Positions 1 through 5,535 of a stretch of DNA of 6,511 nt are shown here, one piece after another; position 1 is the first letter of the stretch, and every line of letters starts with the position of its first letter. Both the position numbers and the translations under genes were made by a program. Origin of the DNA: Nanobdellota archaeon (GTDB lineage Archaea > Nanobdellota > Nanobdellia > Woesearchaeales > JAUYGA01). The notes below the pieces were generated by a model. It saw only the letters and a list, made by a program, of their open reading frames with translations. It had not been told where the DNA came from and did not search any database. The stretch lies in assembly GCA_030690755.1 (NCBI GenBank), contig JAUYGA010000038.1, positions 1 through 6,511 of the forward strand. Reading direction: 5' to 3'.

Positions 1-2
1 AC

Positions 3-98
3 AACTTCTTCAGACCAAATCAACGAATCCATGGACTAACTCCTGCACAAAAAGCAGGCGCTAAAGAAAAAATAAGCTACCTCGCACTAATCTTATAA
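3..98 (+). CDS. DDE transposase, C-terminal end only (runs off left edge)
   Basis: Reading from base 3, the plus strand encodes a 31-residue tail that ends at TAA 96-98. Its first 19 residues, NFFRPNQRIHGLTPAQKAG, match the C-terminal signature of rve/IS6-like DDE transposases, in which a Tyr-Asn-Phe-x-Arg-Pro-His-like stretch precedes a Leu-Thr-Pro-Ala motif. In this family it lies just after the last catalytic Glu of the RNase H-like domain and closes the protein. The catalytic DDE residues are outside the window, so activity cannot be judged. It converges on the DUF475 gene, with 50 bases between the two stops, so the right end of the insertion element should lie somewhere in 99-148. Without the left end the terminal repeat cannot be identified. 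The family assignment rests on the motif only; subfamily is uncertain. Confidence 0.6.
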   Translation, partial: NFFRPNQRIHGLTPAQKAGAKEKISYLALIL

Positions 99-148
99 AA
101 CCCTCATTAAAACTCAATCCTCGATTAACATTCGAAGAACCATATTAT

Positions 149-964
149 TTACGCCGCCGCGCTTGCTGCTCTTTTTGATTTAAGGAAAAAATATCCTACA
201 ACTAGGAATGTGATGCTTGGAGAGACCCATCCAGGGAAATGCATACCAAAGCTTTCGAGTATCATTATTCCTCCTAAAAAGAAGATGGAATACATTGCTC
301 CATTCTTGATATACCGATATTTTCTTATCTGGGCAGTTCCCTTTATTGTCAGCTGTCTTACAATCAGGGCGCCGATTCCATTTCCGATGAGGATGAGCGG
401 TATCGAGAATGTGAATGCAAAAGCTCCTAAGACAGAATCAATAGAGAATGTCGAGTCAATTACTTCCAGATAGAAGACTTTGCTTAAGTCAGATGCTCCT
501 TTCTTTTTCAGTTTCTCTTCCTGCTGTTCTGCATTTGATTTAAAGCCATGGGTTATGAAAAAAGCCGTGCTTCCGATGACTGCGCCAAAGGCCATCATGA
601 CCTGTTTATGCAATGCAAACCATACTATTGCTGTTAGTGCAACTGATGCCACAGCAAAAAACCATATGCTGAATCTTTGTACAACTCTTTCACCTATCAG
701 TCCATATTTTTTTGGCTCTACAAAATACCAGTGCAGGAATAAGAACAGCAGATATGTTCCTCCTCCAATCAATAATATTGGCGCAGAGCTCTCTATTGCT
801 TGGATTGCTCCTGAATCTGAATTAAAGCTCGCAACTAACGCTCCCCATGCGCCTAGTGTAGGAGTTGATGCCCACACAATCATCCAAGGAAGCAGTCCTC
901 TGATGAGAAAAACACCGATTAATATTCCCCAGATCAAGAACCATTTTCTATATCTGGGTTGCAT
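149..964 (-). CDS. DUF475 / TerC-like integral membrane protein (start codon uncertain, truncated as called)
   Basis: The 271-residue product from ATG 964 is a multi-pass membrane protein with about seven hydrophobic segments. The best landmark is YLEVIDSTFSIDSVLGAF at residues 165-182, which matches the second conserved acidic motif of DUF475 (usually Leu-Glu-Val-Leu-Asp-Ala-Ser-Phe-Ser-Phe-Asp-Gly-Val). It is followed by a Gly-rich helix at about 193-205 (GNGIGALIVRQLT) and a Lys-rich cytoplasmic loop at about 145-160. DUF475 belongs to the TerC/LysE membrane superfamily; TerC relatives are linked to metal-ion handling and tellurite resistance, but DUF475 itself has no firmly known function. 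Family members carry two acidic motifs, and the first lies upstream of this ATG in the same frame (965-1048), so the real protein is probably about 28 residues longer. It is transcribed away from the MazG gene and converges on the transposase remnant. Confidence 0.8.
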   Translation of the reverse strand: MQPRYRKWFLIWGILIGVFLIRGLLPWMIVWASTPTLGAWGALVASFNSDSGAIQAIESSAPILLIGGGTYLLFLFLHWYFVEPKKYGLIGERVVQRFSIWFFAVASVALTAIVWFALHKQVMMAFGAVIGSTAFFITHGFKSNAEQQEEKLKKKGASDLSKVFYLEVIDSTFSIDSVLGAFAFTFSIPLILIGNGIGALIVRQLTIKGTAQIRKYRYIKNGAMYSIFFLGGIMILESFGMHFPGWVSPSITFLVVGYFFLKSKRAASAAA

Positions 965-1048
965 AGTTCTCAGAACATCTGCATTGATTATTGCATGGTC
1001 AACACTAGTTATGACTTCAAACAGTATCAGTCCAAGAATGATGAGTAT
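965..1048 (-). other. N-terminal coding extension of the DUF475 gene without a standard start codon
   Basis: In frame with the gene, the 28 codons before ATG 964 encode a hydrophobic segment followed by FEVITSVDHAIINADVL and then RTMQPRYRKW. This is the first conserved DUF475 motif (family form Leu-Glu-Ile-x-Leu-Ser-Phe-Asp-Asn-Ala-Val-Val-Asn-Ala), so the stretch is coding in origin. The open frame is closed by TGA at 1055-1057 and again by TGA at 1070-1072, and contains no ATG, GTG or TTG. The best candidate start is ATA at 1046-1048, because GGTGA (1055-1059) sits six bases before it, which is good archaeal Shine-Dalgarno spacing. Alternatively, GTG at 1056-1058 is the original start and a one-base loss lies near 1046-1052. 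The coding nature is well supported; the mechanism is not. Confidence 0.6.
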
Positions 1049-1108
1049 TCCAGTTCACCAGTCTATAATTCACCTGTTTTTGTTTTATGAAATTAGTGGT
1101 TTATTGCT

Positions 1109-1115
1109 ATTTAAT
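1109..1115 (-). promoter_or_regulatory. Possible TATA box for the DUF475 gene
   Basis: The minus strand reads TTAAATA here, inside the 125-base gap between the MazG stop and the DUF475 coding extension. A start about 26 bases downstream would fall near 1086 and give a leader of about 38 bases containing two GGTGA motifs (1070-1074 and 1055-1059). A leader with Shine-Dalgarno motifs would be the exception here, since the other promoters look leaderless. Support is the box and spacing only. Confidence 0.3.
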
Positions 1116-1173
1116 CCTTTTGATAAGATTTTGTTTTGATGCGCCCTTGGATAGTTTATTTTCTGTGCAAAAA

Positions 1174-1491
1174 TCATTTCTTATCAAACCTGTTCTTATC
1201 GCGGCCATACTGTTTTTCATTCATCATCTGTTCCCATTCTTTCTGTAAATCAATTCCCTGAGAATTTGCCATGCAAACGACTGTAAAGATGATGTCGCTC
1301 AGCTCTTGGCCCATGCTGCTTTCTTGTTCGCTTGATTTTTTCTTTTTTGTTCCAAAGAGATGATTCACTTCTCGGGCTAGTTCGCCGTTTTCTTCAGTTA
1401 GTCTTGCCAATATTTCATGAGGTGTCCAATACTGCGGTTTGAACTGGCCTGTCCATTTGTCAACATCTTCCTGTATGTTTTTTAGTGTCAT
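1174..1491 (-). CDS. MazG-type nucleotide pyrophosphohydrolase, YpjD-like
   Basis: A 105-residue single-domain all-alpha NTP pyrophosphohydrolase. The Mg-binding signature is complete: EENGE at residues 33-37 (ExxxE type) and ELSDI at 63-67 (ExxD), followed by the typical helix ending in ANSQGIDL (75-82). The flanking text (QEDVDKWTGQF near the start, ARLTEENGELAREVNHLFG at 29-47, RDKNRFDKK at the end) is very close to Bacillus subtilis YpjD as I remember it, including length. Such enzymes hydrolyse NTPs or dNTPs to the monophosphate plus pyrophosphate and are thought to clear damaged or surplus nucleotides in the cytoplasm; the substrate here is unknown. The ATG at 1491 is favoured because a TATA box sits 25 bases upstream, fitting a leaderless mRNA, and no Shine-Dalgarno is seen. 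The TGA stop runs directly into a T5 tract (1169-1173, read on the minus strand), a possible weak terminator. Confidence 0.88.
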   Translation of the reverse strand: MTLKNIQEDVDKWTGQFKPQYWTPHEILARLTEENGELAREVNHLFGTKKKKSSEQESSMGQELSDIIFTVVCMANSQGIDLQKEWEQMMNEKQYGRDKNRFDKK

Positions 1492-1512
1492 GATGAGGGG
1501 TAATTAATTTCG

Positions 1513-1520
1513 ATTTATAG
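1513..1520 (-). promoter_or_regulatory. TATA box of the MazG gene (leaderless)
   Basis: The minus strand reads CTATAAAT, centred about 25 bases before the ATG at 1491. Archaeal transcription starts about 26 bases past the TATA centre, so the mRNA would begin at or within a base or two of the start codon. The intervening sequence has no GGTGA or GGAGG motif, consistent with leaderless translation. Confidence 0.55.
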
Positions 1521-1548
1521 AATTTGCGGTTTAGTGTTGCAAAATATG

Positions 1549-1555
1549 AAAAAAA
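1549..1555 (-). terminator. U-rich terminator after the small HAD gene
   Basis: On the minus strand a run of seven T follows the HAD stop codon by about 25 bases, with another T4 tract a few bases later. Archaeal RNA polymerase terminates at such oligo-T stretches without a hairpin. Its position, between the HAD stop and the MazG TATA box, fits the 3' end of the ICMT-HAD unit. Confidence 0.45.
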
Positions 1556-1579
1556 CAGGAGCTTAGTTTTACTTAATCC

Positions 1580-2179
1580 TTAATCTATTTTTACCGAGAA
1601 GGCTGCCAGTTCTTTTTTCAGCTGTTTAAGGTCAGTGAACAGTATGGTTTTCATTCCAAGCTGTTTTGCCGGAGGAATATTTCTTTTCAGGTCATCGATA
1701 TATATGCATTCTGCAGGTTTCACTTTCAGTTTTTCTACTATCTCTTCAAATATGGAAACATCTGGTTTGGCGATTCTGCTTTTGTATGAAGTAACAATAA
1801 CGTCGAATGTCTTGTTGAATTTGCGGTTTTCAATTACCTCTTCAAGCCAGTCTTCTATCTGATTTGATAATAGGCCTAGTTTGTATTTTTTCTTTTTGAG
1901 CTCTTTCACAAGTTCAAAAACTTCTTCTCTGAATCCGAAAAATGCGAGAAAATCTTTACGTAATACATCTGGGGCAATTCCTATGAACTCAGCCAGATTT
2001 TTCCAAAAAAGTTTTGAGCTGATGTCGCTGACTCTTGCAAGTCTCCAGTTCTCGATAATTAATTTGCTGAACTCTTCAGGGTTTTTTCCGAATTTCGGAG
2101 CATAATAAGCACCAAAAGACTGAAGGCTTGCCTCGGCAGATAAAACACCGCCATAATCAAAGATTATTGCTTTAATCAT
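1580..2179 (-). CDS. HAD-superfamily hydrolase, subfamily IA (YihX-like)
   Basis: A 199-residue haloacid dehalogenase-fold hydrolase with all four motifs: motif I IIFDYGGVL (nucleophile Asp8), motif II LLSNQ (Ser105), motif III Lys138 in RIAKPDVSIFE, and motif IV IYIDDLKRN (Asp162/Asp163). A helical cap lies at about 16-85. Motif I is DYG rather than DxD, so the usual general acid Asp10 is Gly. This form is known in YihX-like sugar phosphatases and the epoxide-hydrolase N-terminal phosphatase domain, so reduced or altered activity is possible. Substrate is unknown. The start ATG 2179 begins directly at the first beta strand (MIKAIIFDYGG). It lies 40 bases after the stop of the ICMT-like gene with no convincing promoter between, so co-transcription is likely. 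A five-codon frame (ATG 2193, MSTAQ) ends in a TGA overlapping this ATG. Confidence 0.87.
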   Translation of the reverse strand: MIKAIIFDYGGVLSAEASLQSFGAYYAPKFGKNPEEFSKLIIENWRLARVSDISSKLFWKNLAEFIGIAPDVLRKDFLAFFGFREEVFELVKELKKKKYKLGLLSNQIEDWLEEVIENRKFNKTFDVIVTSYKSRIAKPDVSIFEEIVEKLKVKPAECIYIDDLKRNIPPAKQLGMKTILFTDLKQLKKELAAFSVKID

Positions 2180-2219
2180 TGTGCTGTACTCATTGTGCTT
2201 TGCTGATAGGCTTTCAATA

Positions 2220-2909
2220 TTACCATATTCCAGGTATCAACCTATATTTTACTTTTTTAGTGTATGCTTTGTAGCCTTTCAGGCCCTTCAGCAGTACTTT
2301 CTCTTCATTTAGTATTCTGAAGATTATCAATATGACTGGCGGGACAAAAAAGATGAGCGCATAATATGAGCCTAGCGTCAGCGGGATAAAAAGGTACATC
2401 AGAATTACGCCGACATACATAGGATGCCTTACTATCGAGTACGGTCCTGTTGTGATTACTTTCTGGCTTTTTTCGACTCTGATTGTTCTTGCAGCGTAGC
2501 TGTTTTCATTGAATACAAAAAATATGATTAGGTATCCTAAAAAGACAATTGCTGCTGAAAAAAGCGCAAGATTTTTTGGTATGTCGGACCAGCCATAGCG
2601 GTAATCAAACCCCGGAATTAGAAAACCAATCAGGACGAAAAAGGATGCCAGTTTGACAATGATCTTCTGCTGAGCTTCTTTTTCCTTGAACCTCATTCTC
2701 CTTTCGAGGAGTTTTGGGTCTTTTTTTAGGAAGTAGATTATTGCAAAAATGTATGGTATGAATAGGGCAGCCATGAGCAGCCAGGCATTCCAATAGCTGA
2801 GTGAGCCTGCAGGCAGGAAAAGGAATAGTCCTGTGGCAAGCACAGATAGGGGAACCAAGAAAACCACCTTTAACTTTAATCTGCTTATATTGCTCTTTTT
2901 CTTTTTCAT
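2220..2909 (-). CDS. ICMT/PEMT-family membrane methyltransferase
   Basis: A membrane protein of 229 residues from ATG 2909 with about five hydrophobic segments (roughly 15-35, 40-62, 84-100, 114-134 and 166-198). It carries the isoprenylcysteine carboxyl methyltransferase-type SAM site: GPYSIVRHPMYVG at 155-167 (the Arg-His-Pro-x-Tyr motif), then a distal Asn-Glu-Glu element with Gly-Tyr and Tyr and a final KVKYRLIPGIW. Family members transfer methyl groups from S-adenosylmethionine to lipid-linked or hydrophobic substrates; prokaryotic members mostly lack a proven substrate, so no more can be claimed. A TTG six codons upstream (2925-2927) would extend the frame, but it lies only about 10 bases from the TATA box, too close to be transcribed, so ATG 2909 is preferred. 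The Lys-rich N-terminus (MKKKKSN) fits a cytoplasmic start. The HAD gene follows after 40 bases. Confidence 0.82.
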   Translation of the reverse strand: MKKKKSNISRLKLKVVFLVPLSVLATGLFLFLPAGSLSYWNAWLLMAALFIPYIFAIIYFLKKDPKLLERRMRFKEKEAQQKIIVKLASFFVLIGFLIPGFDYRYGWSDIPKNLALFSAAIVFLGYLIIFFVFNENSYAARTIRVEKSQKVITTGPYSIVRHPMYVGVILMYLFIPLTLGSYYALIFFVPPVILIIFRILNEEKVLLKGLKGYKAYTKKVKYRLIPGIW

Positions 2910-2933
2910 TGCAGAAGTATTGTGCAACTGAAT

Positions 2934-2941
2934 TATTTAAA
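2934..2941 (-). promoter_or_regulatory. TATA box with BRE for the ICMT-like gene
   Basis: The minus strand reads TTTAAATA preceded by a purine-rich GAAAAAG that fits a TFB-recognition element. The box centre is about 28 bases before ATG 2909, so transcription would start about two bases before that ATG. This is the reason for choosing ATG 2909 over TTG 2927. The 12-mer GTTTAAATAATT covering this box recurs exactly at 6214-6225. Confidence 0.6.
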
Positions 2942-3026
2942 CTTTTTCATAAATCTGGACGTGGCTAGCTGAGTAGTTGAAAGATGCAGTCCTTTATTTC
3001 AGGAAATTTATTTTTCAACATCTTGG

Positions 3027-3791
3027 TTATGGTGATTGACCGCTAACCCAAACATAACCTCCAGGATTGTCATCTGCTTCAGGATTGTTTGACTTCAGTG
3101 ATTCTATGGTTGAATCGCATCTTGCTTTCACTTCTTTTTTGTATAGTGAAACAAATTTGAGCAAAAGCGTTTCTTCTTCTTTAGGAGGCAAGTCAAGTCC
3201 GCTCATCATACCTGCTGAAGCTATTGCGGTTGCAACTTTTAAATCTCCAAGAAGCTGTTTATTCAGGCATCCGACATAAGTTCTTCCTTCCATATTTTCA
3301 CGCAAAGCATCAAGAGTGCACATGACATCGTAGAAATTAACAGCAAGATGAGCATTCTGGTCTCCTGTTATCTGCACATAATCGTCAAGAACTTTTTTCT
3401 GTTCAGGCGTAGGATTTTCATTCATGTCCTTGTTGTATTCGATAATAGTTTCATCAAAAAACGCGCTGAATCTGCTGTAAACTCTCGCTTCTTTTACAAC
3501 CGGCCAAAGGTCTTGAAAGGAATCATTTTGCGTGAGTGTGCTGTATTTTATGCAATCAAGAGATGTTTCATCAAGATAAGCAAACAGATTTCCTTTAAAT
3601 TCGTTTTCTGAAAGATCTGAAAATTCTCGGATTACAGACTCTTTAAGATTTTCGAGCCCTGTCTGTTCGCCGGAAATAACTGAGCGAAGAGTCTCCAAAA
3701 CACCGATTGCATTGAGCTTGAACTCACCCGTATTTGCGTCCACAACTGAGTCCAGCCTTGAATAAAATTGTTCTTGTTCCATGTTGATCAT
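3027..3791 (-). CDS. Hypothetical acidic helical protein, family not recognised
   Basis: I do not recognise this 254-residue protein. It has no signal peptide and no membrane segment, and its pattern of charged and hydrophobic residues suggests a mostly alpha-helical cytoplasmic protein. It is rich in Glu and Asp, has four isolated cysteines (80, 158, 175, 225) that form no CxxC motif, and ends in a flexible-looking tail from about residue 234 (NNPEADDNPGGYVWVSG). I see no nucleotide-binding loop, HTH or known catalytic signature. Use of Gly, Trp and Lys codons resembles the neighbours, so recent transfer is not obvious. It is a single-gene unit with its own strong TATA box, set between two operons. 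Two starts are possible, ATG 3791 or ATG 3782 (residue 4); the promoter spacing slightly favours 3791 with a leader of about five bases. That the frame is a real gene is supported by length, promoter and composition; function is unknown. Confidence 0.75.
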   Translation of the reverse strand: MINMEQEQFYSRLDSVVDANTGEFKLNAIGVLETLRSVISGEQTGLENLKESVIREFSDLSENEFKGNLFAYLDETSLDCIKYSTLTQNDSFQDLWPVVKEARVYSRFSAFFDETIIEYNKDMNENPTPEQKKVLDDYVQITGDQNAHLAVNFYDVMCTLDALRENMEGRTYVGCLNKQLLGDLKVATAIASAGMMSGLDLPPKEEETLLLKFVSLYKKEVKARCDSTIESLKSNNPEADDNPGGYVWVSGQSP

Positions 3792-3818
3792 TTTTTTAAG
3801 GAAAATAAACGGCAGGAA

Positions 3819-3826
3819 TATATAAA
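3819..3826 (-). promoter_or_regulatory. Consensus TATA box of the hypothetical 254-residue gene
   Basis: The minus strand reads TTTATATA, a perfect archaeal TATA box, centred 31-32 bases before ATG 3791. The predicted start near 3797 leaves a leader of about five bases, which has no Shine-Dalgarno motif. Confidence 0.65.
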
Positions 3827-3834
3827 TTTTTCGT

Positions 3835-3855
3835 AAAATACACTACTTATTAGTG
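3835..3855 (-). terminator. Weak hairpin plus U-rich end after the PUA gene
   Basis: On the minus strand CACTA (3855-3851) pairs with TAGTG (3845-3841) around a five-base loop, followed by TATTTT. It lies about 22 bases past the PUA stop and just before the next gene's TATA box, where the rsmI operon should end. The stem is only 5 bp, so this is tentative. Confidence 0.3.
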
Positions 3856-3877
3856 ATTATCTATTGTGTTTTTATTT

Positions 3878-4339
3878 TCATAAGCTGAAGTTCCATATCC
3901 TGTCGCCGACATAATGGATGTTTTTTATAACTCTGCCTTTTTCCATCCTGCCAATTTCAGAGCTGTCATAGAGTGCAATTCCAATGCATAATGGCTTTTT
4001 GTTGTTTTGGTCAACTATTAGCACCAAGTCATCTTTCTTGAATTCTGTCATCTCTTTTATGCCTGGCCTCATGACATCCGCTCCGCTGACCATGAATTTC
4101 ACAGCAGGCATATCAACAACAGCTTTATTTGGAAAGTCTGAAGTGTTTTTTATCGCTCTTATTATTGGAACAATCCTCTCATCATAATAAAACATTGTCG
4201 GAACTTCATTTACTAAGATTATCCTTGTCTCAGCTTCGACAAGAACGGCTTTGTCTTTTTTGTCTATCTCTATTCCAAATTTTTTTGATTGCTCATTTAT
4301 TTCCTTTATGTCTGATTTGCTCAATTGTTTTTGTTTCAT
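3878..4339 (-). CDS. PUA-domain RNA-binding protein, archaeal MCTS1/Tma20 homologue
   Basis: A 153-residue two-domain protein. Residues 1 to about 70 match the pre-PUA domain of archaeal MCTS1-like proteins (KKDKAVLVEAETRIILVNEV, about 27-46, then a VPTMFYYDERIVPIIRAI segment). Residues from about 72 to the end form a PUA domain with the diagnostic VDMPAVKFMVSGADVMRPGI at 75-94, equivalent to the Val-Asp-x-Gly-Ala-Ile-Lys-Phe-Val-Leu-Ser-Gly-Ala-Asn-Ile-Met-x-Pro-Gly stretch of human MCT-1. The eukaryotic relatives (MCTS1 with DENR, and eIF2D) bind the small ribosomal subunit and tRNA in reinitiation and recycling; the archaeal role is not settled, but a ribosome- or tRNA-linked role is likely. 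It is the third gene of the rsmI operon, 30 bases after the DUF371-HAD stop, with no promoter or Shine-Dalgarno in the gap. It is one of the strongest archaeal markers in the window. Confidence 0.88.
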   Translation of the reverse strand: MKQKQLSKSDIKEINEQSKKFGIEIDKKDKAVLVEAETRIILVNEVPTMFYYDERIVPIIRAIKNTSDFPNKAVVDMPAVKFMVSGADVMRPGIKEMTEFKKDDLVLIVDQNNKKPLCIGIALYDSSEIGRMEKGRVIKNIHYVGDRIWNFSL

Positions 4340-4369
4340 TTTCTTTTTTTGGCGCTCGGCTGTTTTTTA

Positions 4370-5506
4370 CTACAGTTGTTCTATTATTCTGCCTGCTTCA
4401 GCAAGTTTTTTTGCCTCAAAATCAACATATTGCGGTTTTTCTGTTATGATTGTTTTCCATCTTCCGTACTTGAACCAGATTGTTGTTATGCCTAAAGGTT
4501 TACAGGGCATGAGGTCAGCTGGCGGTTTGTCTCCTATTGATATGCATTCTTCAAATTTTATCAGGTCATCATCCTTGCGGTTTTTGTTCAACTGGTCAAG
4601 CAGATATTTCAGATTTTTCTCATCTGGTTTTGTTGTCTGAGTATCATCGCCTGTTACAATGAGCTCAAAGTATTTTTCTAATCTCAATTTTTCGATTCTG
4701 TCTGTCTTTATCTTCTTTGCTCCGTCAGAATCTGTTAGCATTGCAAGTATGTATCCTGCTTTTTTTAGGGAAGTTAACAGTTCATGTGCGCCGCTTATTG
4801 CAGTTATCTCTTTATTTATTGTTTCCCAATAGATTTTTACAAGTTTTTTTATTTCGCTTTCAGGAATGTCTATCTTGTTTCTTTTTGCATACTCATGATA
4901 CCATTTTATTCTATCATACAGGGTTATATCTTTCTTCTCAAGGCCTTTTGTTGTGAATTCATTGTCGACGTTTTCAAGGAGTTTTTTGACTTCTTTTTCG
5001 TCATGTCCATATTTTTTTGAGATTTCTTTTGCAACAGCCAATTCGCCTTTGCTTTTTGAGTTCTCAAACTCTTCAAGTGTGTTGTCAAAATCAAAGATGA
5101 TGCATTTGTGTTTTATTGGTTTTAATGTTATTTCTGCGCCGCTTGCTTTTATTGATTCCATCAGTTTCCTGTCAAGTTCCAGCGAGCTTTTTGCGGCATT
5201 TATTCCGAAAGTTCTTTCAGAGATGAAGTCGCTTTTCCTAAAGACTAGCTGGCTGTTGCTTTTGAAGCTGCTGTTGATAAAACAAACAAAAGAGTCTTGT
5301 TCTTTTCCAGAACTAATCTCAACTAATATTTTCCTTTTTTTATTGGTTTTTATGAAATCTTGAATTGAGCTGCTATCAAAGTCAGCATCCACGCCGATGA
5401 TGCAGTTGCCTCTTTTTGTCAGTTCAGTGTCTTTTGTGAATTCGAGAGTTGCATCATGTGTTCCTAAAATATTCTCATGGCCTTTTACAGTGAATGAAAA
5501 TTCCAT
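4370..5506 (-). CDS. DUF371 - HAD hydrolase fusion protein
   Basis: A 378-residue protein with two parts. Residues 1 to about 131 match DUF371, an archaeal domain of unknown function: KGHENILGTHDATLEFTKD (8-26), ELTKRGNCIIGVDAD (28-42) and FRKSDFISERTF (89-100) followed by NAAKSSLELDRKL (103-115). Residues from about 134 onward form a subfamily IA HAD hydrolase with motif I IIFDFDNTL (Asp139, Asp141), a helical cap at about 150-235, motif II MLTDSDG (Thr258), motif III Lys293 in TTKPDEKN, and motif IV ISIGDKPPADL (Asp326, Asp331). All catalytic HAD residues are present, so phosphatase or phosphotransfer activity is expected; substrate is unknown. DUF371 proteins are, to my knowledge, usually free-standing at about 130-140 residues, which makes the fusion notable. 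The gene lies 29 bases after rsmI and 30 before the PUA gene, so an RNA- or nucleotide-related substrate is a reasonable inference. The frame is uninterrupted across the junction. Confidence 0.85.
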   Translation of the reverse strand: MEFSFTVKGHENILGTHDATLEFTKDTELTKRGNCIIGVDADFDSSSIQDFIKTNKKRKILVEISSGKEQDSFVCFINSSFKSNSQLVFRKSDFISERTFGINAAKSSLELDRKLMESIKASGAEITLKPIKHKCIIFDFDNTLEEFENSKSKGELAVAKEISKKYGHDEKEVKKLLENVDNEFTTKGLEKKDITLYDRIKWYHEYAKRNKIDIPESEIKKLVKIYWETINKEITAISGAHELLTSLKKAGYILAMLTDSDGAKKIKTDRIEKLRLEKYFELIVTGDDTQTTKPDEKNLKYLLDQLNKNRKDDDLIKFEECISIGDKPPADLMPCKPLGITTIWFKYGRWKTIITEKPQYVDFEAKKLAEAGRIIEQL

Positions 5507-5535
5507 TTTGCCTCTTTATTTTGTTTTTGCTCTTC

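Noticed and set aside
1055..1072. UGA read as an amino acid, extending the DUF475 frame upstream
   Set aside because: UGA is used as the natural stop by the MazG and PUA genes, and the frame further upstream soon meets TAA and loses protein-like character.
210..1139. Plus-strand open frames opposite the DUF475 gene (210-473 and 480-1139)
   Set aside because: They are antisense shadows of the membrane protein gene; their products have no recognisable domain, while the minus strand matches DUF475.
2605..2793. 62-residue minus-strand frame inside the ICMT-like gene
   Set aside because: It overlaps the methyltransferase in another frame and shows no family features.
2965..3021. 18-codon minus-strand frame (MLKNKFPEIKDCIFQLLS) between the 254-residue gene and the ICMT-like gene
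   Set aside because: Its composition looks protein-like, but it has no Shine-Dalgarno or own promoter and is too short to support; it may be a decayed fragment.
4129..5363. Several plus-strand frames rich in Phe, Ser and Leu opposite the PUA and DUF371-HAD genes
   Set aside because: Lys/Glu-rich genes give Phe/Ser/Leu-rich antisense translations; none has a promoter or a family match.
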